In this document: one piece after another, positions 17,347 to 26,753 of the stretch
Layout of the letters: each line of letters starts with the position of its first letter
How positions within the stretch are numbered: the stretch's first letter is position 1
Translations under genes and position numbers: made by a program
The notes under the pieces: generated by a model
The model's database searches: none
Seen by the model: the letters and a program-made list of their open reading frames with translations, nothing else
What the model was told of the DNA's origin: nothing
NCBI GenBank assembly: GCA_023386045.1
Contig: JAEWKK010000030.1
Coordinates: forward strand, 1 to 64,000
Length of the DNA: 64,000 nt
Source: Bacteroidota bacterium
GTDB taxonomy: Bacteria > Bacteroidota > Bacteroidia > Chitinophagales > Chitinophagaceae
Direction: 5' to 3'

Positions 17347-18021
17347 TTATGCTGTTTCCAGAACCAGGGAAAATAACATTTCAAAGACTTTTCGACCGTC
17401 TGTATTGCCCAGTTGTGATGAGCAGGCCCGTTCAGGATGCGGCATCATTCCCATGACATTACGGGCTTCATTGCAAATACCTGCAATATTCCTTACAGAT
17501 CCATTTGGATTGGCATCAATAGTGATATTGCCGTTCTCGTCGCAATAGCGAAGCAGTACCTGGTTGTTTTTCTCCAGTTGATCCAGTATTTCTTCACTGG
17601 CGTAGTAACGTCCTTCACCATGTGCAATCGGAATTTTGAATACCCTGTTGTCTACATCTTTAACGAAAACATTTTTGCAGATGTATTGCTGGTTGTTATT
17701 GCGTAGTAAGGCTCCGGGAAGTAAGTGAGATTCGCACAAAATCTGGAAACCATTACAGATGCCCAATACCTTTCCACCCCTGTTAGCAAATTCAATCACG
17801 GATTGCATAATAGGACTGAACCTCGCAATGGCACCGGTACGCAGGTAATCACCATAGGAGAAACCGCCTGGTAAAACAATACAGTCTTCAGTACTAAATT
17901 GGGACAGATCGCTGTCTTTATGCCAGAGCATGATACATTCCTGGTTCAGGTCATAAACAAGGGCGTCATGAATGTCGCGGTCACAATTGGATCCTGGAAA
18001 AACAACTACACCAAATTTCAT
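17347..18021 (-). CDS. purQ: Phosphoribosylformylglycinamidine synthase subunit PurQ
   Basis: This class I glutamine amidotransferase supplies ammonia to PurL in purine synthesis. Nucleophile C89 lies in LGICNGFQIL, and the catalytic His and Glu are H195 and E197 in MPHPERA. The start MKFGVVVFPGSNCDRD is typical. At 224 residues it is a complete stand-alone subunit, matching the separate purS at 4187-4432. A TATCTTTG box lies just upstream. Confidence 0.96.
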   Translation of the reverse strand: MKFGVVVFPGSNCDRDIHDALVYDLNQECIMLWHKDSDLSQFSTEDCIVLPGGFSYGDYLRTGAIARFSPIMQSVIEFANRGGKVLGICNGFQILCESHLLPGALLRNNNQQYICKNVFVKDVDNRVFKIPIAHGEGRYYASEEILDQLEKNNQVLLRYCDENGNITIDANPNGSVRNIAGICNEARNVMGMMPHPERACSSQLGNTDGRKVFEMLFSLVLETA

Positions 18022-18038
18022 GATTCAAAATTGAGGCT

Positions 18039-18046
18039 CAAAGATA
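18039..18046 (-). promoter_or_regulatory. Probable -7 box of the purQ promoter
   Basis: On the minus strand TATCTTTG matches TAnnTTTG and ends 17 bases before the purQ ATG. No clear -33 TTG at ideal spacing was found. Confidence 0.5.
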
Positions 18047-18099
18047 GTCACTCCCTGCTGCACATACATAATTCCTTAGTGTGTTAAGAGGTTAAAATA

Positions 18100-19092
18100 T
18101 CAGGAGAGCTTTTCATGCCACATCATGGTTCCGTACTCCAGGTAAAGAATAAAACAAAGTGTGATAAAAAAAATGAGAAGTGATACCCATCTTTTTGCAT
18201 AGAAATAAGTGCAGGCATGGAATGCGGCAAAAGGAGCTGCGATCATCACCCAGGTATGATAGGTCTCGGCACTGTTAATAAAGGGTACAAACAGTGAAAG
18301 CAGAAGGTAGAGAAGGACTATGCTCCAGTTTTTGCGAACCTGGATCAGCATTTTCCGGAGATGGGTTTGAACAAAATAACCTCCAACCAGGAAAGGTACC
18401 GATAGCAGCAGGGTACTGGCCGCCAGCCATAAGGAATTTTCAAGGAAAGGCAGATCTACGGCCAGATGAGGCAGGAAATTAGAAAAACTCAGTTCACTTG
18501 CCAGAAAGAGGTAGATCGCATGAAAATAATAAGGTGTGAGGCAGCCAAGTATAAACAGGATCATTTCATTCAGGCGAAAAGGCTTCAGGATCATCAACCC
18601 TAATAAAATGCAAACCACAAAAACAAGTGAAGGAAAAAAGATATAAGAGTTAATACCAGCTATCAGTCCAATATTGTAAATATGACCTTTAGCATTTGGC
18701 GCATTGTATAACCTGAAAAGATAAATAAATATCCAGATCACAAGTGTATTGGAAAGCAGGGGTGCTGAAAGATAATTCCATTCCGGCAGTAAGGTGGTAA
18801 TCAGCATAAAAGCCATGGCCGGAAGAAAATTCTGACGGGTGATCATCCTGTATTCATTTATCACGTAATTAACCATCAGCGCCTGTATATAAAGCAGGAT
18901 GAAAGCGATCACTGAATACAATATGGAGCTTCCCCTGGGCAAAAGTTCTATGAGCCAGTGGTATAATCTTCCATCATTAACGGTAGCTACAGCATCCTTC
19001 GGATAAAGGAACATCGGTAATTTCAGCAATAAGCTGAAAATAAATAGGACGGCCACATTCCCGGGAGACTTCTGTTTGAATACACCAATCAC
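18100..19092 (-). CDS. DUF6427-like polytopic membrane protein
   Basis: The 330-residue protein has about nine to ten hydrophobic helices and little soluble sequence. The start IGVFKQKSPGN and the LKLPMFLYP stretch resemble a Bacteroidota-restricted family I associate with DUF6427. The start is GTG at 19092; the nearby ATG at 19094 is out of frame. It lies 12 bases after the secreted protein gene upstream, so the two form an operon. Function unknown. Confidence 0.7.
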   Translation of the reverse strand: MIGVFKQKSPGNVAVLFIFSLLLKLPMFLYPKDAVATVNDGRLYHWLIELLPRGSSILYSVIAFILLYIQALMVNYVINEYRMITRQNFLPAMAFMLITTLLPEWNYLSAPLLSNTLVIWIFIYLFRLYNAPNAKGHIYNIGLIAGINSYIFFPSLVFVVCILLGLMILKPFRLNEMILFILGCLTPYYFHAIYLFLASELSFSNFLPHLAVDLPFLENSLWLAASTLLLSVPFLVGGYFVQTHLRKMLIQVRKNWSIVLLYLLLSLFVPFINSAETYHTWVMIAAPFAAFHACTYFYAKRWVSLLIFFITLCFILYLEYGTMMWHEKLS

Positions 19093-19104
19093 ATGGCAAT
19101 GCTA

Positions 19105-20616
19105 TTAATTAAATTCGATTTTAGCAAAGCAGATATAATTGCGAAGGAAACAGGGAATGATAACCTGGGTAGCACTCACCTGCTTGCCAAACCTTGGTAG
19201 GAATTCATACCCTTTGTCGAGGTTCTTGAGTGTAGGATTATGATTAACCTGTCCGTCTGGAGATAAAGTAAAATCATTCAGCAACAGTGACCTTTTTTCA
19301 TCTATGTTGAAAATGTAATGAAGCTGTCCTCCTGTATTGGTCAGTTGAAAAGAAACTCTTTCATCGCCTTCATCGTCGAATTGTTCTTTATGAATAACGT
19401 TGCTCCATTGCATTTGGCCATCCTTGTCAAAGGAAAAGATAGTGATGTTATCAGCATGGTGTCTTATCGCCTGTGAGTTATCATACCTGTTTCTCCACCA
19501 CCAGCTATTGTAGGGCGAATAAGTGCTGTAATAGTCATAAGTATTATAAGGGCCATACAGGTAATTCCAGCGATTCCAGCTACGGAATCTGGAAGTTGTA
19601 TAATAGGCTTCCGTATTGATCAGGAATCCTCCGTCTTTTTTGATGATCACATTGCGGATAAAATAATCATTGAAGGCCATTTTGCTTGAAGCGTCGCCTT
19701 TTGCTTCGCGGCGAAGTTCATCGCTGAAGGCAATGGCACTATTCAATACAGGAGTTTGCGATGGTTTATCCCATACATAAAAGTAAATGCCGTCAACATT
19801 CCCTCTTTTTTCTTTATAATAAAATGAAGAAAGAAAATATCTTTTATTGGTATTGTCCACTTTGATATGGAGCTCGTCAAGGAACATATCCTTTTGATCA
19901 ATTTCAATCTTCTGAATGGTATCTGATTGTGCTGGTTTCCAGAAAAGTTCCGTAAAAGCTATCGTTTCGTTATTGTTTCTTTTGAACCTGGAAAAAATAA
20001 AGTCTCCATCATTGTCTACATTGAACTCATCCAGCTGATCGTTGTATTCTTCCATAGATACCAGGAAACGGGAATGATTGAGAAGTTCAAGGTCCTGGTT
20101 GAACAGAACAGTTGAAATGATGAATTTGGATTTGTTCCTGGAATTGATCTTGAAGACCATCAGTTTTGATTTGTCTTCACTGCTGATGGTGGAATAAATT
20201 TTATTGCTGGCACTGAATCCAATGTGGGTTGTATCCAGGGTAACTACATCGCCTATTTTTTTGCCCTGCCCGTCAATCTTTGAAGCCATGCAATAGACCA
20301 CATTCTTTTTTTGGTACTGGTATACCATGTAGGCAAAATTGGCATAAGGGAAAAAGTCAACATTGATCAGCCTTTCATCTGGAATATAATTGTGGTCTAC
20401 CTTGCTGGTTTGCTCCATTTCGGAATTGTAGACCGCGATATAATTTTTGGTCCTGATATTTTTATAGATAAGAAAATTACCGTCCACTTTACCAATGATC
20501 TCAAAATTCATTCGCCTGGAATCGTCCTTTTCGGGTTCGGAATAAACGATCCTTTGTGCAAGAAGCGGAGTGAAAGCTGAAATCAGGAGGATGGTCATCA
20601 AAATGGATAAACGCAT
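19105..20616 (-). CDS. Secreted protein of unknown function, 503 residues
   Basis: A signal peptide (MRLSILMTILLISAFTPLLAQ) is followed by a mainly beta-strand protein with many FxxYxN and KxDGQ-like turns that could form a propeller. An unusual aromatic patch lies in the middle, with NRWNYLYGPYNTYDYYS and NSWWWRNRYDN. There are no catalytic motifs I recognise. ATG at 20616 is preferred over a TTG at 20637. Co-transcribed with the polytopic membrane protein downstream, which may be its partner in the envelope. Confidence 0.75.
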   Translation of the reverse strand: MRLSILMTILLISAFTPLLAQRIVYSEPEKDDSRRMNFEIIGKVDGNFLIYKNIRTKNYIAVYNSEMEQTSKVDHNYIPDERLINVDFFPYANFAYMVYQYQKKNVVYCMASKIDGQGKKIGDVVTLDTTHIGFSASNKIYSTISSEDKSKLMVFKINSRNKSKFIISTVLFNQDLELLNHSRFLVSMEEYNDQLDEFNVDNDGDFIFSRFKRNNNETIAFTELFWKPAQSDTIQKIEIDQKDMFLDELHIKVDNTNKRYFLSSFYYKEKRGNVDGIYFYVWDKPSQTPVLNSAIAFSDELRREAKGDASSKMAFNDYFIRNVIIKKDGGFLINTEAYYTTSRFRSWNRWNYLYGPYNTYDYYSTYSPYNSWWWRNRYDNSQAIRHHADNITIFSFDKDGQMQWSNVIHKEQFDDEGDERVSFQLTNTGGQLHYIFNIDEKRSLLLNDFTLSPDGQVNHNPTLKNLDKGYEFLPRFGKQVSATQVIIPCFLRNYICFAKIEFN

Positions 20617-20765
20617 ATGCTGCAAGTCTTTATACAATTAAAGGTAAATTTTGATTTCTTATAAGACGTTTAAAATTAAATATAGCTGCATGATGTACGG
20701 ATTGCTACTTTTACACAGCAGGCTATATAATTACCAGTTTATTCGATTGGAAATATTTTAACATA

Positions 20766-20773
20766 TACCTTTG
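20766..20773 (+). promoter_or_regulatory. Probable -7 box of the kup promoter
   Basis: TACCTTTG matches TAnnTTTG, 46 bases upstream of the kup start. A TTG at 20747 is closer than the usual -33 spacing. Confidence 0.45.
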
Positions 20774-20819
20774 AACATTGTGATTTTCTGTATCCACATC
20801 AATAACAACAGGCTTTAAA

Positions 20820-22790
20820 GTGAAAGCACCGCTTAATAAGGTAACAGTACCGGGTTTGCTCATAGCATTGGGAATTATTTATGGAGACATCGGTACCTCT
20901 CCTTTATATGTTTTCAACGCAATCATCACCGACCACCAGATCGATGAGAAACTCATTGTGGGCAGTCTTTCCTGTATCATCTGGACAATCACACTCCAGA
21001 CTACCATCAAATATGTATTACTTGTACTCAAGGCGGATAACAGGGGGGAAGGAGGCACCTTTGCACTTTATGCACTCGTAAGAAGACAAAAGAAATGGCT
21101 TGTGATTCCTGCCATGATTGGAGGTGCAGCCCTGCTTGCCGATGGCATTATTACACCTCCGATCTCCATCACTTCGGCTGTGGAAGGTTTAAAAGAACTG
21201 CCTGCATTTCACGGTATTAGTGAATATGTGGTCTACATAGTCCTGGTGATCCTCGGGCTATTCTTTTTCACGCAACAGTTTGGAACAGCCTCAATTGGTA
21301 AGTTGTTTGGACCAGTAATGTTCATCTGGTTTACCATGCTTGCCGTACTGGGCATAGTTCATTTGTTCGATGATCCCACCATATTCCGTGCCTTCAGTCC
21401 TTATTATGCTTTTAACTTCCTTACGGAATATCCAAGGGCCCTATGGCTACTGGGTGCGGTTTTTCTTTGTACCACGGGTGCCGAAGCCTTATACAGCGAT
21501 CTTGGACACTGTGGAAGAGGAAACATCCGTGTTTCATGGACATTCGTCAAAGCCTGCCTCTTGCTGCATTACCTTGGACAGGGTGCCTACCTGCTGCATC
21601 AGTACACCGGGCTTACCATCACCAATGAAGTAAGGACCAACCTTGGCATCAATGCGTTTTATGACCTCATGCCACAATGGTTCATTATTCCTGGTGTGAT
21701 CATCGCCACCATGGCCGCTATCATTGCCAGCCAGGCCATGATCTCTGGTTCTTTTACCCTGATCAGTGAGGCGATGCGCCTAAACCTTTGGCCCAAGTTG
21801 AAGATCAGGTATCCTTCTGAGGCCCGCGGACAATTATTTATTCCTTCACTCAACCTAATGATGTTCCTGGGATGCGTGGGTGTGGTACTTTATTTTCAAA
21901 CTTCTCAAAGAATGGAAGCTGCGTACGGTCTGGCCATTATTGTTACCATGCTGATGACCACCGTGCTTTTTTCCAATTTTCTTATTTCGAGACGCGTTCC
22001 TTCGGCTTACATCTGGCTTTTCTTAACGGCCTATATTATTCTCGAATCCATTTTTCTCGTGGCACTGCTGCAGAAATTTACCCATGGCGGTTATATAACA
22101 CTCATGATAGGAGGGTTGATGTTTGTGATCATGTATGCCTGGTACAGGGCGCGCAAGATTAAAAACAGGTACGTTGAATTTGTTCGCCTCGAACATTATA
22201 TTCCAAAGATCCAGGAATTAAGTAACGACCGTTCTGTTCCCAAATATGCTACCCACCTGGTTTATCTTACCAGTGCAGATAATCCTAAGGAGATAGAACA
22301 TAAAATCATTTATTCCATACTAAATAAAAAACCCAAGCGCGCAGATATTTATTGGTTTGTTCACGTGGATACGCTGGATGAGCCCTATACTATGGAATAT
22401 AAAGTTGACCACATCATTCCTAATGACATTATCAGGGTGGAATTCAGGCTGGGATTCAGGGTAGAACCTCGCATCAACCTGATGTTCCGTAAAGTAGTAG
22501 AAGACCTTGTTACAAACAGGGAAGTCAATATTACCAGTAGGTATGAAAGCCTGGAACGAAGCAATATTGTTGGCGATTTTTCCTTTGTGGTAATGGAAAA
22601 ATACCTGAGCCAGGATAATGACCTTCCAATTATAGAACGTTTGATCATGAAGTTCCACTTCTGGTTAAAAGATGTGAGCCTTTCTGAAGAAAGGGGCTTT
22701 GGCCTGGATGCCAGTACTGTTATTGTTGAGAAATTCCCATTGATTGTTGCTCCGGTAACCAACCTTAAATTAAAACGAATAGAAGATTAA
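20820..22790 (+). CDS. kup: Kup-type potassium uptake protein
   Basis: The 656-residue transporter takes up K+ with protons. The hallmark GIIYGDIGTSPLYVF lies at residues 18-32, followed by about twelve membrane helices to residue 445 and a 200-residue cytoplasmic C-terminal domain, all typical of Kup/HAK. The start codon is GTG at 20820. The gene is followed on the same strand by an alpha/beta hydrolase 42-66 bases away, depending on its start. Confidence 0.94.
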   Translation: MKAPLNKVTVPGLLIALGIIYGDIGTSPLYVFNAIITDHQIDEKLIVGSLSCIIWTITLQTTIKYVLLVLKADNRGEGGTFALYALVRRQKKWLVIPAMIGGAALLADGIITPPISITSAVEGLKELPAFHGISEYVVYIVLVILGLFFFTQQFGTASIGKLFGPVMFIWFTMLAVLGIVHLFDDPTIFRAFSPYYAFNFLTEYPRALWLLGAVFLCTTGAEALYSDLGHCGRGNIRVSWTFVKACLLLHYLGQGAYLLHQYTGLTITNEVRTNLGINAFYDLMPQWFIIPGVIIATMAAIIASQAMISGSFTLISEAMRLNLWPKLKIRYPSEARGQLFIPSLNLMMFLGCVGVVLYFQTSQRMEAAYGLAIIVTMLMTTVLFSNFLISRRVPSAYIWLFLTAYIILESIFLVALLQKFTHGGYITLMIGGLMFVIMYAWYRARKIKNRYVEFVRLEHYIPKIQELSNDRSVPKYATHLVYLTSADNPKEIEHKIIYSILNKKPKRADIYWFVHVDTLDEPYTMEYKVDHIIPNDIIRVEFRLGFRVEPRINLMFRKVVEDLVTNREVNITSRYESLERSNIVGDFSFVVMEKYLSQDNDLPIIERLIMKFHFWLKDVSLSEERGFGLDASTVIVEKFPLIVAPVTNLKLKRIED

Positions 22791-22856
22791 TTTCCTGCAG
22801 ATAGTTACTATTTTACTTCTCAAACCTGCTATTTGCCTGTCATTGTTTACTATATT

Positions 22857-23621
22857 ATGGGCGGCATTCTGCTGCTTTCTGTTCTTCTTTATTTTTTGCA
22901 GGACATTTTCATCTTTAAACCTGAAAAGCTTCTTCCCGGATTCCAGTTCAAATATGATATTCCTTTTCATGAATTGAATTTTGATATTGAAGAAGGGGTC
23001 AGGATCAACGGCCTTCATTTTTATAGAACTGATCCAAAAGGCCTTGTACTATATTTCCATGGCAATACCCGAAGCATAAAAGGATGGGCAAAATATTCAC
23101 GCGATTTTTACCGCTATGGATATGATGTAGTATTGGTAGATTACCGGGGTTTTGGAAAAAGTACAGGAAGACGCAGTGAAAAGGATATGCTTAACGACAT
23201 GCAGTTTGTTTACAGCAGGCTTGCAGAAAAATACAGTGAGCAACACCTCATTGTTTACGGTAGAAGCCTCGGAAGCGGCTTTGCCGCGAAACTTGCTTCG
23301 GATAATCAGCCCCGGTATCTTATTCTTGATTCGCCCTATTATAATTTTACAAGAGTGATCGAAAGATTCCTTCCAATACTACCCGTGCGTTATGTATTGC
23401 GTTATCATTTGCGTACGGATAAATGGATCGCCCTGGCCAGATGTCCTGTTTATATTATTCATGGAACAAAAGACTGGCTGATTCCACTAAGACATAGCGA
23501 GGCTTTGCAAAAAATCAATCCCAGGAAGATCACATTGATCAGGATCGTTGGAGGCGGGCACAATAATCTTTCAAGATTCACTGAGTACCATAATTTTATA
23601 AGAGATATTTTAAAAGAGTAG
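22857..23621 (+). CDS. Membrane-anchored alpha/beta hydrolase (BEM46/ABHD13-like), copy 1
   Basis: A single N-terminal hydrophobic helix anchors an alpha/beta hydrolase. The nucleophile S137 is in GRSLGSG; Asp in GTKDWLIP and His in GGGHNNL complete a plausible triad, and YFHGNTRSIKGW is the oxyanion region. I use ATG at 22857; an in-frame TTG at 22833 would add eight residues. A second homologue lies at 24963-25778, with a lipoprotein gene between. Substrate unknown. Confidence 0.85.
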   Translation: MGGILLLSVLLYFLQDIFIFKPEKLLPGFQFKYDIPFHELNFDIEEGVRINGLHFYRTDPKGLVLYFHGNTRSIKGWAKYSRDFYRYGYDVVLVDYRGFGKSTGRRSEKDMLNDMQFVYSRLAEKYSEQHLIVYGRSLGSGFAAKLASDNQPRYLILDSPYYNFTRVIERFLPILPVRYVLRYHLRTDKWIALARCPVYIIHGTKDWLIPLRHSEALQKINPRKITLIRIVGGGHNNLSRFTEYHNFIRDILKE

Positions 23622-23761
23622 TATTTCTTTGGGTACACCAGCTTTGATTTTAGCCTCCAAATTTGTTTCTTTGCCTGGTTGGGTTTGTTAATGCTTAACC
23701 AAATAACATTCATTAAATAACCTTTATCCTTTAGTTTGAATCCAACGGAAAAACCGACACC

Positions 23762-24907
23762 ATGACTAAATTCTACTCACTGCTCATAGGCTGTACCTTG
23801 TTTATGGCCTACAGTTGTAAAACCGCCAGCAAATCTTACCAGAAAGGAAACTACGTTGATGCTATTGAAAGAGGCGTCAAAAAACTTCAGAAAGATCCAT
23901 ATGATTATGATACCAGGGACCTGGTACAAAAATCTTACAACTATGCTGTCAGTCAGCATGAAGACCAGGTAAGGATATTATCTAATGCTAAAAACGACAG
24001 CCGTTATGAAAGGATCTACCAGGAATACGCTGAACTGCAAAAGCTTTACGATATTATTCACCAGTATCCTGCAGTGGCACAAATGATCAAGACAACAGAT
24101 TATTCCGATTATGTAAATACTTATCGTGATAAATCTGCTGATATCCATATAGAAAAAGCTGTCAAATGGGAAGGTGAGGGAACCAAGAAAGCTTACCGCG
24201 AAGCCTACAAAGAGTATAATGTAGCCCTTCGTTATCGTCCTGAAGATTTTGATTTAAGGAAAAAAAGGGACAGCGTTTATGATGCTGCAGTAACAAAAGT
24301 TGTGATTTCACCTATCCAGAATTATGGTGGATACCAGAATGGTTCCATGCTCTATATGCAAAACTTTCAAAGAGATGTGATCCGTACACTCACATATAAT
24401 ATGAATAATGAGTTCGTGAAATTTTACACAGAAAGCGAAGCAAGAAATAAGGACATTACACCTGATCAGATCCTTGAATTGAATTTAAGCCGTATCAGTG
24501 TAGGTCAGCCTACCGACAACAAAAACTCCAGGGTGGTTTCTAAGGAAGTAGTAGTAAAAGAAATTGTATACAGGCCCGACTCTGTTGTAAAGCAATATGC
24601 AACAGTGAATGCCACCATCACCTCCACCAAGAGAACCTTACTTTCCCAGGGCGATCTTTTTGTAAACGTAAGAGATACAAAAGGGCGCATGATCTGGAAC
24701 GACCGGTTTACAGGCGAACACAAATGGCTGGCTGAATTTGCAAGTTTCACCGGTGATGAAAGGGCCTTAAGCGAATCAGATAAAAGTCTTCTGAACCAGA
24801 ACAATTACAACCCTCCTACAGAAGACCAGATCATGGAGGAACTTTTAAAGCGTATTCAGGACGACCTTACCTATCGATTAAGAAGCTATTACACGAAGTA
24901 TCAATAA
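23762..24907 (+). CDS. Lipoprotein of unknown function with TPR-like N-terminal half
   Basis: The 381-residue protein starts with a lipoprotein-like signal ending MAYSC (C19), so it is probably lipid-anchored. Residues 25-175 are helical with repeats that suggest TPR hairpins (for example GNYVDAIERGVKKLQKDP and YKEYNVALRYRPED). The C-terminal half alternates beta strands, ending in a helix. I recognise no enzyme motif. It lies between two related hydrolase genes and is closed by a strong terminator. Confidence 0.8.
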   Translation: MTKFYSLLIGCTLFMAYSCKTASKSYQKGNYVDAIERGVKKLQKDPYDYDTRDLVQKSYNYAVSQHEDQVRILSNAKNDSRYERIYQEYAELQKLYDIIHQYPAVAQMIKTTDYSDYVNTYRDKSADIHIEKAVKWEGEGTKKAYREAYKEYNVALRYRPEDFDLRKKRDSVYDAAVTKVVISPIQNYGGYQNGSMLYMQNFQRDVIRTLTYNMNNEFVKFYTESEARNKDITPDQILELNLSRISVGQPTDNKNSRVVSKEVVVKEIVYRPDSVVKQYATVNATITSTKRTLLSQGDLFVNVRDTKGRMIWNDRFTGEHKWLAEFASFTGDERALSESDKSLLNQNNYNPPTEDQIMEELLKRIQDDLTYRLRSYYTKYQ

Positions 24908-24920
24908 AAGCAAATTGAGA

Positions 24921-24945
24921 ATCCCGCCCAGGCGGGATTTTTTTT
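24921..24945 (+). terminator. Rho-independent terminator after the lipoprotein gene
   Basis: ATCCCGCC and GGCGGGAT form a perfect eight-pair stem around CA, followed by a run of eight T. It separates the lipoprotein from the downstream hydrolase and supports the ATG at 24963 as that gene's start. Confidence 0.92.
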
Positions 24946-24962
24946 ATCTGATATTTGAAGGA

Positions 24963-25778
24963 ATGAATTCCCGGAAGAAAAAGATATTGAAAAGATGGCT
25001 TACGGGAATTTTTCTGGTATACCTTCTTTTGGGTCTTGTTCTTTTTTTTGTTCAGGACCAGCTTCTATTTCATCCTCAAAAGGTGAATTTTGATCACCAA
25101 TATTCATTTACAGAGCCATTTGAAGAAATCAATATCAATCTTGGAGGAGCTAATCTCAATATTGTAAGATTCAGGACTGCCAATGCAAAAAAAGGGCTCG
25201 TGCTTTTTTATCATGGAAACATGAACAATGTTGAGCACTATGCGAAGTATCCCTCTGTTTTTTTAAGAAATGGATATGAAGTATGGATGCTGGATTATCC
25301 TGGTTTCGGAAAAACAACAGGCCGCCGTTCTGAAACTATTATTTATAAACAGGCTTTAAAGATGTATGATCTTGCAAGGGAAACCACAGCACCAGACAGT
25401 ATAATTGTGTATGGTAAATCGATTGGAACTGGTGTTGCCGCTTATGTGGCAGCTAACCGCGAGGCTGCTCAACTCTTGCTTGAAACTCCTTATTATAGTA
25501 TTGAAGCACTTGCAAAACATTATTTCCCTGTCTATCCTGTTGCGGTTCTGTCGAAGTATCGTTTTCCCATCTTTCAATATTTAATAAATGTGAAGGCTCC
25601 TATAACTCTGATTCATGGAACTTCAGATGGCATTGTTCCTTATCAGCATTCACTGAAATTGAAAAGGGAATTTCCCAAAATCAATTTAGTAACCATCAAA
25701 AATGGTGAACACAATAATTTATCGTCTTTTGAGGATTTCAATAAAGCAATTGATTCGGTCTTGCTTAATCGTGAGTGA
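24963..25778 (+). CDS. Membrane-anchored alpha/beta hydrolase (BEM46/ABHD13-like), copy 2
   Basis: The 271-residue protein has a basic N-terminus (MNSRKKKILKR), one membrane helix and a hydrolase domain. The nucleophile S153 is in GKSIGTG; Asp is in GTSDGIVP and His in NGEHNNL. The FYHGNMNNVEHYAKYP loop matches YFHGNTRSIKGWAKYS of copy 1. The ATG at 24963 is preferred because an upstream TTG frame would run through the terminator. Its 3' end overlaps the convergent oxyR gene by 14 bases. Confidence 0.88.
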   Translation: MNSRKKKILKRWLTGIFLVYLLLGLVLFFVQDQLLFHPQKVNFDHQYSFTEPFEEININLGGANLNIVRFRTANAKKGLVLFYHGNMNNVEHYAKYPSVFLRNGYEVWMLDYPGFGKTTGRRSETIIYKQALKMYDLARETTAPDSIIVYGKSIGTGVAAYVAANREAAQLLLETPYYSIEALAKHYFPVYPVAVLSKYRFPIFQYLINVKAPITLIHGTSDGIVPYQHSLKLKREFPKINLVTIKNGEHNNLSSFEDFNKAIDSVLLNRE

Positions 25779-26709
25779 TGGGAACAATAACTGACCTGCC
25801 GTTCTTCTTTATCTTTTCTGGCACCACTTTTAATATCTCTGTTTTGAGAGCTTCTATTAATTTCTTTTTTATAAAATGCCTGTGCACCACCATACTTACT
25901 TCTCTCATTGGTGCAGGAGATTTAAAATGTCGAAGGTTTTGTTGCTGCCTGGCCGTCATATCAATGGTTGCAAGTTCAGGTAATACAGTTATGCCGTCAT
26001 TGAGATCAACCATTCGTCTAAGGGTTTCTATACTTCCTGCTTCATATTCAAAATGACTTCCGCCTTTTGTTTTCTTTCTCAATTCACAAAGATTGACGAT
26101 TTGCGAACGAAAGCAGTGCCCTTCTTCAAGCAGCCACAATTTATCAGGATCTATATCTTTTGGCAGTACATAGGTTTTTTTATAAGCAAGGTTATTCTTT
26201 GATACATAGGCAACCAGTTCTTCATAAAAAAGAACGTCCTCAGAGATGCCTGCTTCCTGCAAAGGCGTAACCAGTATGCCAACATCAATGCGGCCTTCCC
26301 TGAGCTGAGTAACCAGGGCCTGGGTGGTTAACTCATTTACAAATAGCCTGACTTCCGGAAAACGTTTTGTGAAAGAGGTTACAAAAAGTGGAAGCAGGTA
26401 AGGTGCCAGTGTAGGAATAATGCCCACACGGATCTCGCCATTAACTATACCTTTCCGCGCATTTATTTTTTCCAGTAACTCATCTCTTTCAGCCAGTATC
26501 TTTCTTGCTTTTTCTATGATCTCCATCCCTGCCATTGTTGGCAGAACGGGTTGCTTACTTCTATCAAAAATCTTTACGCCCAGATCCTGTTCCAGTTTGC
26601 CTATCTGCATGCTGAGCGTAGGCTGAGTAACATGACAATGTTCCGCAGCAACCGCAAAATGCCGGTGAATGTCTAGTGATACAATATATTCCAGCTGGGT
26701 AAAGGTCAT
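25765..26709 (-). CDS. oxyR: LysR-family peroxide sensor OxyR
   Basis: This 314-residue regulator has an N-terminal helix-turn-helix (CHVTQPTLSMQIGKLE, residues 25-40) and a ligand domain. The redox pair is present as C199 and C208 in GHCFRSQIVNLC, at the same positions and spacing as in E. coli OxyR, so disulfide-based H2O2 sensing is likely. It is tail-to-tail with the hydrolase gene. No catalase or ahpC is in the window. Confidence 0.92.
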   Translation of the reverse strand: MTFTQLEYIVSLDIHRHFAVAAEHCHVTQPTLSMQIGKLEQDLGVKIFDRSKQPVLPTMAGMEIIEKARKILAERDELLEKINARKGIVNGEIRVGIIPTLAPYLLPLFVTSFTKRFPEVRLFVNELTTQALVTQLREGRIDVGILVTPLQEAGISEDVLFYEELVAYVSKNNLAYKKTYVLPKDIDPDKLWLLEEGHCFRSQIVNLCELRKKTKGGSHFEYEAGSIETLRRMVDLNDGITVLPELATIDMTARQQQNLRHFKSPAPMREVSMVVHRHFIKKKLIEALKTEILKVVPEKIKKNGRSVIVPITHD

Positions 26710-26753
26710 TTGTATTTAAGTATAAAGCTGGTATTGATCATGATTTGATAAAT

